A stretch of DNA of 64,000 nt from Calothrix anomala FACHB-343 (GTDB lineage: Bacteria; Cyanobacteriota; Cyanobacteriia; Cyanobacteriales; Nostocaceae), in the NCBI RefSeq assembly GCF_014696435.1, contig NZ_JACJQG010000003.1, positions 168,386-232,385 of the forward strand, read 5' to 3'. A model generated the notes under the pieces. It did no database searches and had not been told where the DNA came from. It saw only the letters and a program-made list of their open reading frames with translations. Each line of letters begins with the position of its first letter. Positions within the stretch are counted from its first letter, which is position 1. A program made the translations under genes and the position numbers. Below, one piece after another: positions 7,683-16,469 of this stretch.

Positions 7683-8618
7683 TTATGCAGCAACTTTGAC
7701 TAAGCTAGAATTGTCTTCTAGAACCTCAATGAAAATTTGAGTAAGTATTAATGGCTGCATTTTTTTGAGTTCGCTTAACACATTATTAGCCTCCTGAATA
7801 TTAAATTTGTAATATTCAGTTAAGCTCCCAATGGGATAATTAAACTTTTGATAGCGGTGTTTGAAATATTTTTCTGCATTTCCTCGGTGTTCCCAAGTTC
7901 CGAGAACTTTGATATTCAATATTTCTGGGTAATGTTTAACTAAATCTAGTTTAATTTCTGCTACACGTTCTTGAATATGTCTTGTAGTAACTCCAATTTT
8001 AGAGAGAATTCCCCGATTGGTTTCAATCTCCAAAAAATAGAGTTTACAAGCTAAGACACGTTTAAGTTGAGCGCGGTACAGTCTTAAATCAGTGAGGCGA
8101 TATGCTAAATCAGCAGCTTTTTTATGTTTAGCATGTTCAAAATCTAGCTCCAATTTCAGCAGTTTTTTTAGTAATAAAGGTTCCTGTAGTTCATTAAATT
8201 GAGTTAATTCTAGCGCTCCTACAGGAATTTTACCCAAATCGCTCAATTCATATTCAGGTGGTATTAAATATACATTTTTTCTCAACATTCCTGCTTTGAG
8301 CAACCCAGGCGTTACTAAGTAAGAACTTATGGGATAATTTTTAGCTCCGTACTCCTGCCACAACAATTTTAACTGTGCCAAATCTTTTCCTGATAGCTGA
8401 ATGTTAAAATCGTCATACAGTGGCAGAGTAGGAAATTGCCTATTAGCTACAGGGCGACAAGTTTCTTGCTCGTGGGCGAAATGATGTTCTTTTACCTTGC
8501 CTTTTTTCGCAATTAAACTACCCTGGCAATAAGGGCACTTAAGTGAAGTCTTCCCTCTGGGGATATCTTCAATACATATCAATTTTTCCTCTATATCTAC
8601 ACCATATTTAAGCCACAT
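7683..8618 (-). CDS. CoiA-like zinc-ribbon plus GIY-YIG-like nuclease domain protein
   Basis: 311 residues. The N-terminus carries a Cys-pair zinc ribbon (LKCPYCQGSLIAKKG) followed by HHFAHE, the layout seen at the start of CoiA-like competence proteins. The C-terminal half has KLYFLEIETNRGILSKIGVT (about residues 191-210), then ERVAEIKLDL and a later GNAEKYFKHRY. This matches GIY-YIG-like domains of the T5orf172/MUG113 type, where the first tyrosine motif is degenerate. A role in processing DNA is therefore likely, but the target is unknown. The gene stands alone between repeat-rich gaps. Domain calls are from pattern only. Confidence 0.6.
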   Translation of the reverse strand: MWLKYGVDIEEKLICIEDIPRGKTSLKCPYCQGSLIAKKGKVKEHHFAHEQETCRPVANRQFPTLPLYDDFNIQLSGKDLAQLKLLWQEYGAKNYPISSYLVTPGLLKAGMLRKNVYLIPPEYELSDLGKIPVGALELTQFNELQEPLLLKKLLKLELDFEHAKHKKAADLAYRLTDLRLYRAQLKRVLACKLYFLEIETNRGILSKIGVTTRHIQERVAEIKLDLVKHYPEILNIKVLGTWEHRGNAEKYFKHRYQKFNYPIGSLTEYYKFNIQEANNVLSELKKMQPLILTQIFIEVLEDNSSLVKVAA

Positions 8619-8714
8619 TTTTACACCGTGATTGAAGCTGAAAGTTGCTCTTACCAGTGTGCTGCAACTTTTTTAAAATGTCTCTATCTTTGGGGAGAAA
8701 ATTAGATAATATCA

Positions 8715-8786
8715 ACATGTTCTAGAGGGCATGGCATTGCCATGCCCCTACAGTCTGTCGCATTGTTTTTTCAAATTGGTATAATA
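8715..8786 (+). repeat. Dispersed repeat family A, copy 2
   Basis: Reads TTCTAGAGGGCATGGCATTG through a GCCATGCCCCTAC core and CAGTCTGTCGCATTG to AAATTGGTATAAT. It is the closest relative of copy 1 at 2284 and ends in the ATTGGTATAA motif that forms the terminal repeat of copy 4 (56582-56688). Confidence 0.6.
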
Positions 8787-9046
8787 TTAAATTAAAGAAT
8801 GTTAGTAATACATCAAGTATTTTTTAGGATAAAAATGTTTTGACACTACGTAGCTGTGAAGTTATTTGTGTAAATTAGTATGATTAAGTTTAATTTAAAT
8901 TAAATAAATTTGAGCGTAATTCAATACATATTGAAGTGTGAAGCCAAGCTGATACTTTTGTGCTGCTCAACACAGGAAGCTAGTACAACACGGCGTAAAT
9001 AAAGCTACCATTTCAAACAGTCACAAGACTTGATGTATTAACCTTT

Positions 9047-9107
9047 TGACTGTTAACTGTTGACTGTTGACTGTTGACTGTTGACTGTTGACTGTTGACT
9101 GTTGACT
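9047..9107. repeat. Heptanucleotide tandem repeat (STRR), TTGACTG unit
   Basis: About eight head-to-tail copies of the 7-bp unit TTGACTG. Such short tandem repeats are a known trait of heterocystous cyanobacterial genomes. No coding role. Confidence 0.85.
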
Positions 9108-9139
9108 TTAATTAGCTTTTCATCGGTTAACAGGATTTG

Positions 9140-9373
9140 CTATGCAGCAGCTTCATCTTGGTTTAGCACCTGCAACCATTCCACAATTGTTTGACGTTGA
9201 ACAGCATTTACCTTGATACTTGCACAGCGTAGCGCGACTCTGGGGAAGATAGCGCGTAAATCGGCTAACATTTCCATTGTCTCGCAAGCTTCTAAGCAAT
9301 CAGCTATGTAATCAATGGATTCTAGGGTGAGCCATTCGGGTGTCGCTTCTTTGTCGCAAATATGATACTTCAT
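9140..9373 (-). CDS. Small hypothetical protein, 77 residues
   Basis: A compact acidic/helical protein, not assigned to a family. It has four cysteines (HICDKEA, IADCLEACE, LRCASI) and a helical core (ECLADLRAIFP-like, QTIVEWLQVLNQ). It has a normal start, and codon use resembles the neighbouring genes. No clear ribosome site precedes ATG 9373. It stands alone between two long gaps. Likely a real lineage-specific gene, function unknown. Confidence 0.5.
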   Translation of the reverse strand: MKYHICDKEATPEWLTLESIDYIADCLEACETMEMLADLRAIFPRVALRCASIKVNAVQRQTIVEWLQVLNQDEAAA

Positions 9374-9837
9374 GATAGGTCAGATTAGGCGATCGCATTT
9401 TCTATTCCCCAAAAGGGGATAAATTTTCCCAATACAAGTTTAATTAGTATAACTTACTACTATATAATTTCTCACCAGCCAGTCTAGTCTTGAGTTTTCT
9501 TCAGCTATCTGCTGATGATGCTTTATTATAGCCCTCACTCCAGTCACCGAGCAGAAAAGAATAGTTAGTAATCAGCCAAGATGCTTTGTATCTCTGAAAA
9601 TCTCTAATTTGAGAATATTAGTTATAGGTAATTAGAGCAATTTACATTCTGGTTTACCGAACCCTACAATTCGCGTAAACCGTAATATATTTTCCCGCAT
9701 AATTGAGTTCGGTAATCATCATGAGTGCGGTGATAAAAACCGAATTTACACAAGTTTTCATCATGAATAATATAAGAATCAAAGCAACAAATTAAATCGT
9801 AACTCCAGTAAATAAACAATTAGAGGTTAGAAAAAAT
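9374..9837 (+). other. Long upstream region of the hsp20 gene
   Basis: 464 bp without a gene. Inverted 9-bp arms TTACCGAAC (9654-9662) and GTTCGGTAA (9707-9715) flank an AT-rich 44-base loop, and a short ATCATCATGA / TCATCATGAA pair lies nearer the start. Heat-shock genes often carry operators or RNA thermosensors here, but nothing can be assigned firmly. A CIRCE element was looked for and not seen. Confidence 0.35.
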
Positions 9838-10257
9838 ATGGCTATTTTACGCTACAACCCATTTGCTGAAATCGCTACAGTGCAAAGTCAAATTGATAAA
9901 ATCTTTGAAGATTTACAAGCACAAACATTTAAGACTCCAGCAGCCGAATTGACGGAAACTGACGATGCCTTGTATCTCAGACTCGAACTACCTGGAGTAG
10001 CAGCAAAAGATGTAGATATTGAAGTAACTGAAAATGCTGTTAAAGTAGTAGCAGAAAGAAAACTTGAAAATCAAGAGCGGACTCGTTCTGAATTTTATTA
10101 CGGTAAATTCCAGCGTGTAATTCCCCTCAAAGCGAGAATTCAAAATACCAATGTTACCGCAGATTATCAAGATGGTATTTTGACTTTGACATTACCCAAA
10201 TCTGAGCAAGAAAAGAACAAAGTTGTCAAAGTTAATCTAGAACAACCGACTGCTTAG
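9838..10257 (+). CDS. Small heat-shock protein, Hsp20/alpha-crystallin family
   Basis: 139 residues, a typical size. A short N-terminal arm (MAILRYNPFAEI) is followed by the alpha-crystallin domain at about residues 38-130, with the conserved LYLRLELPGVAAKDVDIEV, FYYGKFQRVIPL and GILTLTLPKSE. The protein is an ATP-independent chaperone that holds unfolding proteins. In cyanobacteria HspA/Hsp17 also protects thylakoid membranes; that role is by analogy. It is monocistronic: a long upstream gap precedes it and a clear terminator follows. Confidence 0.93.
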   Translation: MAILRYNPFAEIATVQSQIDKIFEDLQAQTFKTPAAELTETDDALYLRLELPGVAAKDVDIEVTENAVKVVAERKLENQERTRSEFYYGKFQRVIPLKARIQNTNVTADYQDGILTLTLPKSEQEKNKVVKVNLEQPTA

Positions 10258-10297
10258 TTTGAAGCTTTTTCCTCCAATGGTTGATTGAGATAACTTA

Positions 10298-10333
10298 GAG
10301 CTTGGTAATAATATCACCAAGCTCTTTTATTTT
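10298..10333 (+). terminator. Rho-independent terminator after hsp20
   Basis: Perfect 9-bp stem GAGCTTGGT / ACCAAGCTC (10298-10306, 10316-10324) with a 9-base loop, directly followed by TTTTATTTT. Confidence 0.85.
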
Positions 10334-10481
10334 GTATGACCGAAGAGGCGGAGGGGCAGGGGGACAAATGACCATTGACCATTGACAACTGACTGGAAAA
10401 GGCGGGGGGAACAAGCCCTTTCCCCTGGGTGAAGCGGAGCAGAACATGGGTACCAGCCCAGTTCATAAAGAGCGCTTATAT

Positions 10482-10505
10482 GGGGCGGAGTCCAAGCTCC
10501 GCCCC
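10482..10505. repeat. GC hairpin in the hsp20-HEAT gap
   Basis: Arms GGGGCGGAG / CTCCGCCCC (10482-10490, 10497-10505) with a 6-base loop. The rest of 10334-10568 is heptamer-like tandem sequence (TGACCAT and CCCTGCC types) with no gene. Confidence 0.5.
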
Positions 10506-10568
10506 GGTCTTCCCCCTTGCCCCCTGCCCCCTGCCCCCTGCCCCTTTTCCTCTTCTTGACCACCCAAT

Positions 10569-11243
10569 TTAATTGCTTGTGGTTTCTAGCCGTTGTAGGG
10601 AAATTCTGGCGGCTTCGGCAACGTGGGGATGGCTATCTTTTTCGAGGTATTTTAAGGCGGAGAGACTCTTGGGTGTGGGCAGATTACCTAAGGCTTCGGC
10701 AAGGCGTTGCCTTACTAGCCAATCTTCGGCTTGGGCAAAGCGCAGAATGAGATCTACGGATTCGATGTCTTTAATTTCTCCTAAAGCTGCGATCGCAGCT
10801 TGTTGGATGATCACTTCTTTACTATCTAGCGCTTCAATTAAAATCGCATGGGCGCGGGGATCTTGAATATTGCCTAGAGAAACTGCTGCACTAAAGCGGA
10901 CTAGCCAATCAGTATTTTCATAAAACGCCCGTGATAGCACTTCAAAGGCTCTCGGATCGCCTAAATATCCTAAAGCTCCAGCAGCATCGGCTCTGATGCC
11001 ATAATCTGGGTCAGTTTCTAGAATTTTGACTAAAAGCGGGTAACTTTCTGGTGTTTGTTTCACGCCCAAGGCGAAAATAGCCATTGAACGCAGTTGCAGA
11101 GAGTCGTCATTCAACACCTTTTTAATTAAAGGTACGGCATCTTCAGAAGGAACATCGCGGAGATTAGCCAAAGCCACCATGCGATCGCGTAAATTTGCAC
11201 TTTCTAACTGAGCAGAAATTTCTTCTAAGGTTAAAGCTGCCAT
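10569..11243 (-). CDS. HEAT-repeat protein (PBS-lyase-like repeats)
   Basis: 224 residues from ATG 11243 (a GTG at 11252 is an alternative). It is built of about six helical HEAT units of ~31 residues, for example DDSLQLRSMAIFALG, DPDYGIRADAAGALGYLGD and NTDWLVRFSAAVSLGNIQD. This repeat type is shared by CpcE/CpcF phycobilin lyases, NblB and related cyanobacterial scaffold proteins. Which role applies is not decidable here. A similar-sized paralogue lies at 17470-18129. There are no co-directional neighbours. Confidence 0.8.
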   Translation of the reverse strand: MAALTLEEISAQLESANLRDRMVALANLRDVPSEDAVPLIKKVLNDDSLQLRSMAIFALGVKQTPESYPLLVKILETDPDYGIRADAAGALGYLGDPRAFEVLSRAFYENTDWLVRFSAAVSLGNIQDPRAHAILIEALDSKEVIIQQAAIAALGEIKDIESVDLILRFAQAEDWLVRQRLAEALGNLPTPKSLSALKYLEKDSHPHVAEAARISLQRLETTSN

Positions 11244-11338
11244 TTTTATCACTTTCTTTACTTATCTTTACTTTATAAAATTTTTTCTCATAAAGAGAAC
11301 CTCATTCTAGGGCGGTTAACCAGATAAGGTTTAGTAGG

Positions 11339-11410
11339 GCATGGGGCATTGGGCATTGGGCATTCTTCCCCCTTGTCTCCCTTGTCCTCCTTGTCCCCCT
11401 TGTCCCCTAG
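11339..11410. repeat. Heptamer-like repeats (GGGCATT and CCCCTTGT types)
   Basis: Short runs of GGGCATT followed by CTCCTTGTCCCCCTTGTCC-type units lie in the gap between the HEAT gene and the reductase-like gene. No coding signal. Confidence 0.6.
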
Positions 11411-11513
11411 CTCCTCAACTACTACCCACCTAATACCCAATGTCTTACTTGTTGCCGATGACAACTAGAACTGAAAATTGATGCAATAAGTCTAGTTTTG
11501 ACCAGCAGTACTC

Positions 11514-12650
11514 ATGACAAACCGCGTTTTGATTCTTGGAGGTAGGGGAAGGATTGGTAGCAGTGTTGCTCAGGATCTAGCCACCCACACTCAGGCAGAA
11601 ATCACAATTACTGGACGTTCCCCTGTGGCTGAGGGGGATTATGCTAAGTGGCTAAGTAGCAAAAATAACTGGAATTTAGGCACAAATGTACAGTTTTTAT
11701 TGTTGGACTTGGCGGAAGTTGATAAGCTGCGAGAAGCGATCGCTAATTCCGATTTAATCATTCACTGTGCCGGGCCTTTTCACTACCGCGATACGAATGT
11801 TCTCCAAATTTGTATTGAACAAGGCGTTAACTATTTAGATGTTAGCGATCACCGTTCTTATACGAGTAAGGCTTTAGAGTATAACGAAAAGGCTGTGGCT
11901 GCTAATGTCACAGCAATTATTAATACGGGGATTTTTCCGGGTATTTCTAACAGCATGGTGCGGCAATGTGTTGAGCAATTCGACAAACCAGAAAAAATCC
12001 ATCTTAGTTATTTAGTTTCTGGTTCTGGTGGTGCTGGCATTACAGTTATGCGCACAACTTTTTTAGGATTACAACATAGTTTTGAAGCTTGGATAAATGG
12101 TAATTGGCAATTAGTAAAACCCTACAGTGACCGAGAAATTATTAATTTTCCCGCTCCCTATGGACGTAGTGGAGTTTATTGGTTTGATATGCCAGAAACT
12201 TTCACAATGCCTCATTCTTTTCCTTCAGTGAAAACTGTAATTACAAAATTTGGTTCAATACCCGATTTTTATAATCACCTAACTTGGATAGCTGCCCATA
12301 TCTTTCCTAAATGGTTAATGCAACGTCGCAGCACGATTGAATTTCTATCTCATGTCAGTCATTTTATGACGGATGTTACTAATCCTTTTACGGGAATTGG
12401 GGTAGCAGTACGCGCAGAAGTTACCGGAATGAAAGATGGTAAAACAGGTATTTATTGTGCAAATTTAGTTTATGCAAATACCGCGTTAGCTTCTGGTTGT
12501 GGTACAGGTAGCATTGCGCAATTACTACTCGAAGGTAAACTGCAAAAACCTGGCGTTTTACCTGTAGAAGAGGCATTAACGACAGATTTATTTATACAAA
12601 CAATGGCAAGCAGAGGCATTGAAATTAATCATAATTGGCTAGAAAATTAG
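11514..12650 (+). CDS. Saccharopine-dehydrogenase-like NAD(P)-binding protein
   Basis: 378 residues. The N-terminal Rossmann fold is clear: VLILGGRGRIGSSVAQDL matches the GxGxxG nucleotide-binding loop, and SDLIIHCAGPF and VNYLDVSDH follow as in the saccharopine dehydrogenase NADP-binding family. The C-terminal part is hydrophobic and aromatic (YWFDMPETFTMPHSFPS, HLTWIAAHIFPKWLMQ), and the substrate is unknown. True saccharopine dehydrogenase activity is not implied; many cyanobacterial members are uncharacterised. It stands alone. The ATG at 11514 lacks a strong ribosome site but begins exactly at the fold. Confidence 0.75.
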   Translation: MTNRVLILGGRGRIGSSVAQDLATHTQAEITITGRSPVAEGDYAKWLSSKNNWNLGTNVQFLLLDLAEVDKLREAIANSDLIIHCAGPFHYRDTNVLQICIEQGVNYLDVSDHRSYTSKALEYNEKAVAANVTAIINTGIFPGISNSMVRQCVEQFDKPEKIHLSYLVSGSGGAGITVMRTTFLGLQHSFEAWINGNWQLVKPYSDREIINFPAPYGRSGVYWFDMPETFTMPHSFPSVKTVITKFGSIPDFYNHLTWIAAHIFPKWLMQRRSTIEFLSHVSHFMTDVTNPFTGIGVAVRAEVTGMKDGKTGIYCANLVYANTALASGCGTGSIAQLLLEGKLQKPGVLPVEEALTTDLFIQTMASRGIEINHNWLEN

Positions 12651-12780
12651 AATAAATCTTTCTAAGGGGGATTTAGGGGGATCTGAAAGGTTTTGCTACC
12701 CGCGACAGAACTTTTAAAACATCCTCTAAGGTTTGATGGTGAAGACTTAGGGAATTACAAAAAATCAATTATCCCAAATT

Positions 12781-12807
12781 GTAGGGGCGGGGAAACCCCG
12801 CCCCTAC
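12781..12807. repeat. Perfect hairpin, family C short form
   Basis: GTAGGGGCGGGG, loop AAA, then the exact complement. The outer bases match the ends of the 62-bp family C elements at 25424 and 52627. Confidence 0.65.
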
Positions 12808-13198
12808 GAGGATTTGCTGGCGAATTAGGGGTAAGACTCCTCGCTTATCCCGCAATCCCGCCGTCACCCTCAAGGGTGCGGCTAATTGAACAAAGCCCAC
12901 GCAGGTGGGCTTTGTAGCGTGAGCCCCAGGCTTTGAGCCTGCGGGCGATATATCGGGTAAGCGAGAGAACAATGTAGATCGCTATTGAGAAATCATACTC
13001 ACCATTCGCCAAGGGTGTCTGAAAGTTGCATAACCTCACCCTGCTTAGAGCTATGTAAGAGTAAGCCATCAAATAACGGGGGTATTGTGGTTAATATATG
13101 CCAAAACTTAGCCAAATTCATCAAATCTTTAGCATTTTTACCCAGCTAAAAAGCATAACTTAATTACTGACAGATGTTTTAAGTCAATAGACCACGCA

Positions 13199-13262
13199 GT
13201 AGGGGCACGGCATCAGCCAGATTATGATATGTACCAGAAAATTGTCGGTGCCGTGCCCCTAC
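13199..13262. mobile_element. Inverted-repeat element, family C-like, upstream of CHAT gene
   Basis: 64 bp with perfect 14-bp inverted ends GTAGGGGCACGGCA / TGCCGTGCCCCTAC. It reads into an upstream open extension of the CHAT gene, but the real start is at 13334, so the element lies in the 5' region. Confidence 0.55.
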
Positions 13263-13333
13263 GAAAGGCTCTGTGGTTCAATTATCACCGAAACTGCTGT
13301 AATCCTCATCCAGCCATAACTTCATCCTTTAAT

Positions 13334-15784
13334 ATGCGTTTTCACAAAATTGCTCTAAGTTTCCTCGCCCTAGTTATTGCCACAGCTTCCACACCGATAA
13401 ATTTCAACCTTTCAGGAACGCCGGGAGAATTACGAGTACTGGCGCAAACACCACAAGCTAGGAAAGCCGAAGCTGATAGACTGTTTAAGCAAGGTATTCA
13501 GCAGTTTGATACCAGTCAATTTGAAGCAGCATTGCAATCTTGGCAACAAGCACTGATTATTTACCGAGAAATCAAAGACCGTAAAGGCGAGAGTTGGATA
13601 CTTGGTAGTTTCGGTCTTGCTTACTATGCAATGGGAGACTACCCAAAAGCCATTGATTACTATCAGCAGAGTTTAGCGATCAGTCGTGAAATTAAAGACA
13701 GATTAAGCGAGGGAACGGCGCTGGGTAATCTCGGTCTTGCTTACTATGCATTGGGAGACTACAATAAAACCATTGAGTATCACCAGCAACATTTAGCGAT
13801 CGCCCGTGAAACTAAACATAGATTAGGCGAGGGAAACGCCCTGGGTAACCTCGGTATTGCCTACCTTAACTTGGGAGACTACCCAAAAGCGATTGAGTAC
13901 TTCCAACAGAAATTAGCGATCACCCATGAAATTAAAGATCGCAGGGGCGAAGGTGGGGCGCTGGGTAATCTCGGTCTTGCCTACTTTGAGTTGGGAGACT
14001 ACCCAAAAGCGATTGAGTACCACCAGCAGAGTTTAGCAATTCTCCGCGAAATTAAAGACAGATTAGACGAGGGAATCGCCCTGGGTAATCTCGGTCTTGC
14101 CTACTATGCATTGGCAGACTACCCAAAAGCCATTGAGTACCTCCAGCAGAGTTTAGCGATCGCCAAAGAAATTAAAGATAGACTAGGCGAGGGAACGGCG
14201 CTGGGTAATCTCGGTCTTGCTTACCATGCATTGGCAGACTACCCAAAAGCGATTGAGTACCACCAGCAGAGATTAGCGATCGCCAAAGAAATTAAAGATA
14301 GATTAGGCGAGGGAATCTCTTTAAACAATCTAGGACTTGCTTTCTACAAACAAGGTAATCTTCCCATAGCAGAGAAAACCTTGTATGAGGGAATTAATGT
14401 GTTGGAATCTCTGCGAGATAAAAAGTTAGCTGATACCAATAAAGTCTTATTTTTTGACACCCAAAGCCGCACCTATAGAATTTTACAACAAGTCCTCATC
14501 GCCCAAAATAAAACTGATGCTGCTTTAGAAATAGCCGAACGTGGTCGTGCTAGGGCGTTTGTTGAGTTGTTAGCATCTCGTGTATCTACTAATAATAAAC
14601 AGGGGGATAAATCACCGCTAGCACCGACAATTGCCCAGATTAAACAAATCGCCAAACAGCAAAATGCTACTCTCGTGCAATATTCTATTATTTATGATGA
14701 TTTCAAAGTAGCTGGTAAACAACAAGCTAAAGAATCAGACCTCTATATCTGGGTTATTAAACCGAATGGGGAAGTCACATTCCGCAAAGCTGACCTCAAA
14801 CCCCTGTGGCAAAAAGATAATACAACTTTAGAAGAATTAGTTTTTAACACCCGTGATTCTTTGGGTGTAGTTGATGACGACAGGAGTATTTTTGAATCAC
14901 AATTCAATAACCCTAATAATGAAAAAGCCCAACGAGAAAACTTACAAAAACTCCATCAACTATTAATTAAACCCATAGCTGACTTATTACCAACCAACCC
15001 CAATCAACCTGTAACTTTTGTTCCGCAAAGTAGTTTATTTCTTGTTCCTTTTCCTGCACTGATGGATGAACAAGGTAAACCAATAATTGAAAAACACACT
15101 ATTCTTACCGCCCCAGCAATTCAGGTGTTAGACTTTACGCATCAATTAGGCGCAGGGAGACAGACTAATTATAATAACGCCTTGATTGTCGGTAATCCTA
15201 CCATGCCTTTTGTGTCTACAAAACCAGGCAAACCTGCAACAAAGTTAAAGCCACTCCCAGGGGCGGAACTAGAAGCAAAAACAATTGCTCAGATGTTAAA
15301 AACTCAGCCGATTTTGGGTAAAGAGGCGACGAAAGCAAATATATTGCAACGCTTATCTTTATTCGATGTAATTCACCTAGCTACTCACGGTTGGGCGGAT
15401 GATAACCGGGGTTTGGGTAGCTGGATTGCTTTTGCACCATCGGGTAAAGATGATGGGTTACTCAAGGCTGAGGAAATTTTAGATTTAAAATTAAAAGCGC
15501 AATTAGTGGTTTTAAGTGCTTGTGAAACGGGGAAAGGTAAACTTTCCGGTGATGGGGTGATTGGGTTGTCGCGTTCGTTGATTTCTGCGGGGGTTCCTAG
15601 CGTGTTGGTGTCGTTGTGGCAAGTACCGGATGCAGCGACACAATATTTAATGGTGGAGTTTTATAAAAGTTTGCAAACTCAGCCGGATAAGGCGTTGGCG
15701 TTGCGTCAGGCGATGTTGAAGACTAAGGAGAAGTTTCCAAACCCTGTGAATTGGGCGGCGTTTACATTGATTGGGGAAAGATAA
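13334..15784 (+). CDS. TPR-CHAT caspase-like protease-family protein
   Basis: 816 residues from ATG 13334. An in-frame upstream ATG at 13229 lies inside a mobile repeat and gives an implausible leader, whereas 13334 opens a signal-like segment (RFHKIALSFLALVIATAST). Eight TPR units of 40 residues (about residues 50-390; cores like ALGNLGLAYYALGDYPKAIEY) are nearly identical at DNA level with a 120-bp period, showing recent duplication. The C-terminal CHAT domain (about 540-815) keeps the caspase-type pair: His in HLATHGWADD (about residue 685) and Cys in LSACETGKG (about 730). CHAT proteins relate to separase/caspase peptidases; TPRs bind partner proteins. The signal peptide suggests the periplasm. 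Monocistronic. Confidence 0.85.
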   Translation: MRFHKIALSFLALVIATASTPINFNLSGTPGELRVLAQTPQARKAEADRLFKQGIQQFDTSQFEAALQSWQQALIIYREIKDRKGESWILGSFGLAYYAMGDYPKAIDYYQQSLAISREIKDRLSEGTALGNLGLAYYALGDYNKTIEYHQQHLAIARETKHRLGEGNALGNLGIAYLNLGDYPKAIEYFQQKLAITHEIKDRRGEGGALGNLGLAYFELGDYPKAIEYHQQSLAILREIKDRLDEGIALGNLGLAYYALADYPKAIEYLQQSLAIAKEIKDRLGEGTALGNLGLAYHALADYPKAIEYHQQRLAIAKEIKDRLGEGISLNNLGLAFYKQGNLPIAEKTLYEGINVLESLRDKKLADTNKVLFFDTQSRTYRILQQVLIAQNKTDAALEIAERGRARAFVELLASRVSTNNKQGDKSPLAPTIAQIKQIAKQQNATLVQYSIIYDDFKVAGKQQAKESDLYIWVIKPNGEVTFRKADLKPLWQKDNTTLEELVFNTRDSLGVVDDDRSIFESQFNNPNNEKAQRENLQKLHQLLIKPIADLLPTNPNQPVTFVPQSSLFLVPFPALMDEQGKPIIEKHTILTAPAIQVLDFTHQLGAGRQTNYNNALIVGNPTMPFVSTKPGKPATKLKPLPGAELEAKTIAQMLKTQPILGKEATKANILQRLSLFDVIHLATHGWADDNRGLGSWIAFAPSGKDDGLLKAEEILDLKLKAQLVVLSACETGKGKLSGDGVIGLSRSLISAGVPSVLVSLWQVPDAATQYLMVEFYKSLQTQPDKALALRQAMLKTKEKFPNPVNWAAFTLIGER

Positions 15785-15864
15785 TTCGTCATTTGTCATT
15801 ATTTAGGGAATCTCTAGTATCGATAGATTTTTTGTGAGGATACGGGGTTTTGCTGTGTCCTGAC

Positions 15865-15915
15865 AATATATTCTAGAGGGCATGGCAGTGCCAGTGCCCC
15901 TACAATCTGTTTTTT
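15865..15915 (+). repeat. Dispersed repeat family A, copy 3
   Basis: ATATATTCTAGAGGGCATGG, then GCAGTGCCAGTGCCCCTACA and ATCTGT. It is truncated on the right compared with copies 2 and 4. Confidence 0.6.
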
Positions 15916-16014
15916 TTGCTGAAAATGTGCCAGCTTTATCATTTACACATATTGAGGACTGATTTTTAAATTTTGTGTAAACAAAAAAGGCGATCGCTTT
16001 CTCGTTTATCTCAA

Positions 16015-16254
16015 TCAAATACTCATTTTTCTGTTTTAAGTAAGCAAAAAGCCATTTTACCTTCTCATTAAGCCTTAACGAGTTCTAATTATTGTGTTTT
16101 CCGCAAGTAAAATACTATTTCACCTACTCAAAAAGCCATAACGCTTACTCGTTTCGGTAAATCGCGCACTCCTAAAGGTGTTTTCCGCAAGTGAAAAGCC
16201 ATATTGGTTACTCATTTTGGTGTTTTCCGCAAGTAAAAAGGTATATTACTGGCG
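16015..16254. repeat. Degenerate ~42-bp tandem repeats with TTTTCCGCAAGT core
   Basis: GTGTTTTCCGCAAGT occurs at about 16094, 16179 and 16221, spaced 84-85 and 42 bp. Between the cores come AAAAAGCCAT- and TTACTCATTT-like segments. Earlier, weaker copies appear near 16033-16075 (TACTCATTT, AGTAAGCAAAAAGCCAT). The period and alternating modules suggest an old tandem array; no ORF runs through it. Confidence 0.65.
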
Positions 16255-16469
16255 CAAAAATGGCAATGTATGACAAGAAGCAGGTGTGTAGCTAGGCTTT
16301 ATTGTTTTTGGCGATGCCGAAGGCGAGCTACGCCTACGCATTTTTTCTCAAAACAAATTGGGTAATTGAATATAGACACCTAAAAGGTAGTGATACCAAT
16401 TCAAATACCTGAAATAGGTGTAATATTCTCTTTCCTCCCCCTGCTCCCTGCTCCCTGCCCCCCTGCTTC

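Larger units (their letters stand above)
8619..9139. other. Gap with repeats, no gene seen
   Basis: 520 bp, AT-rich. It contains a family A repeat (8715-8786) and a heptamer tandem repeat (9047-9107). No ORF with a ribosome site is visible on either strand. Confidence 0.6.
12651..13333. other. Repeat-filled gap before the CHAT gene
   Basis: About 680 bp with three hairpins: 12781-12807 (12-bp arms GTAGGGGCGGGG, 3-base loop), 12891-12914 (10-bp arms CAAAGCCCAC) and the wide inverted repeat 13199-13262. Small ORFs here only read through these palindromes. No gene is supported. Confidence 0.6.
15785..16469. other. Gap between CHAT gene and ribokinase, repeats only
   Basis: 685 bp. It holds a family A repeat (15865-15915), a degenerate ~42-bp tandem repeat (16015-16254), then heptamer-like CCCTGCT sequence. 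No ORF of substance on either strand. Confidence 0.6.

Noticed and set aside
9047-9107. TTGACTG tandem repeat as multiple -35 boxes
   Set aside because: The TTGACt match is a by-product of the STRR unit; no -10 elements or nearby starts fit.
9374-9837. CIRCE operator before hsp20
   Set aside because: The TTAGCACTC-N9-GAGTGCTAA pattern is absent; the TTACCGAAC inverted repeat found is unrelated.
13229-13333. Upstream in-frame start for the TPR-CHAT gene
   Set aside because: The extra 35 codons come from an inverted-repeat element; the signal peptide begins at 13334.
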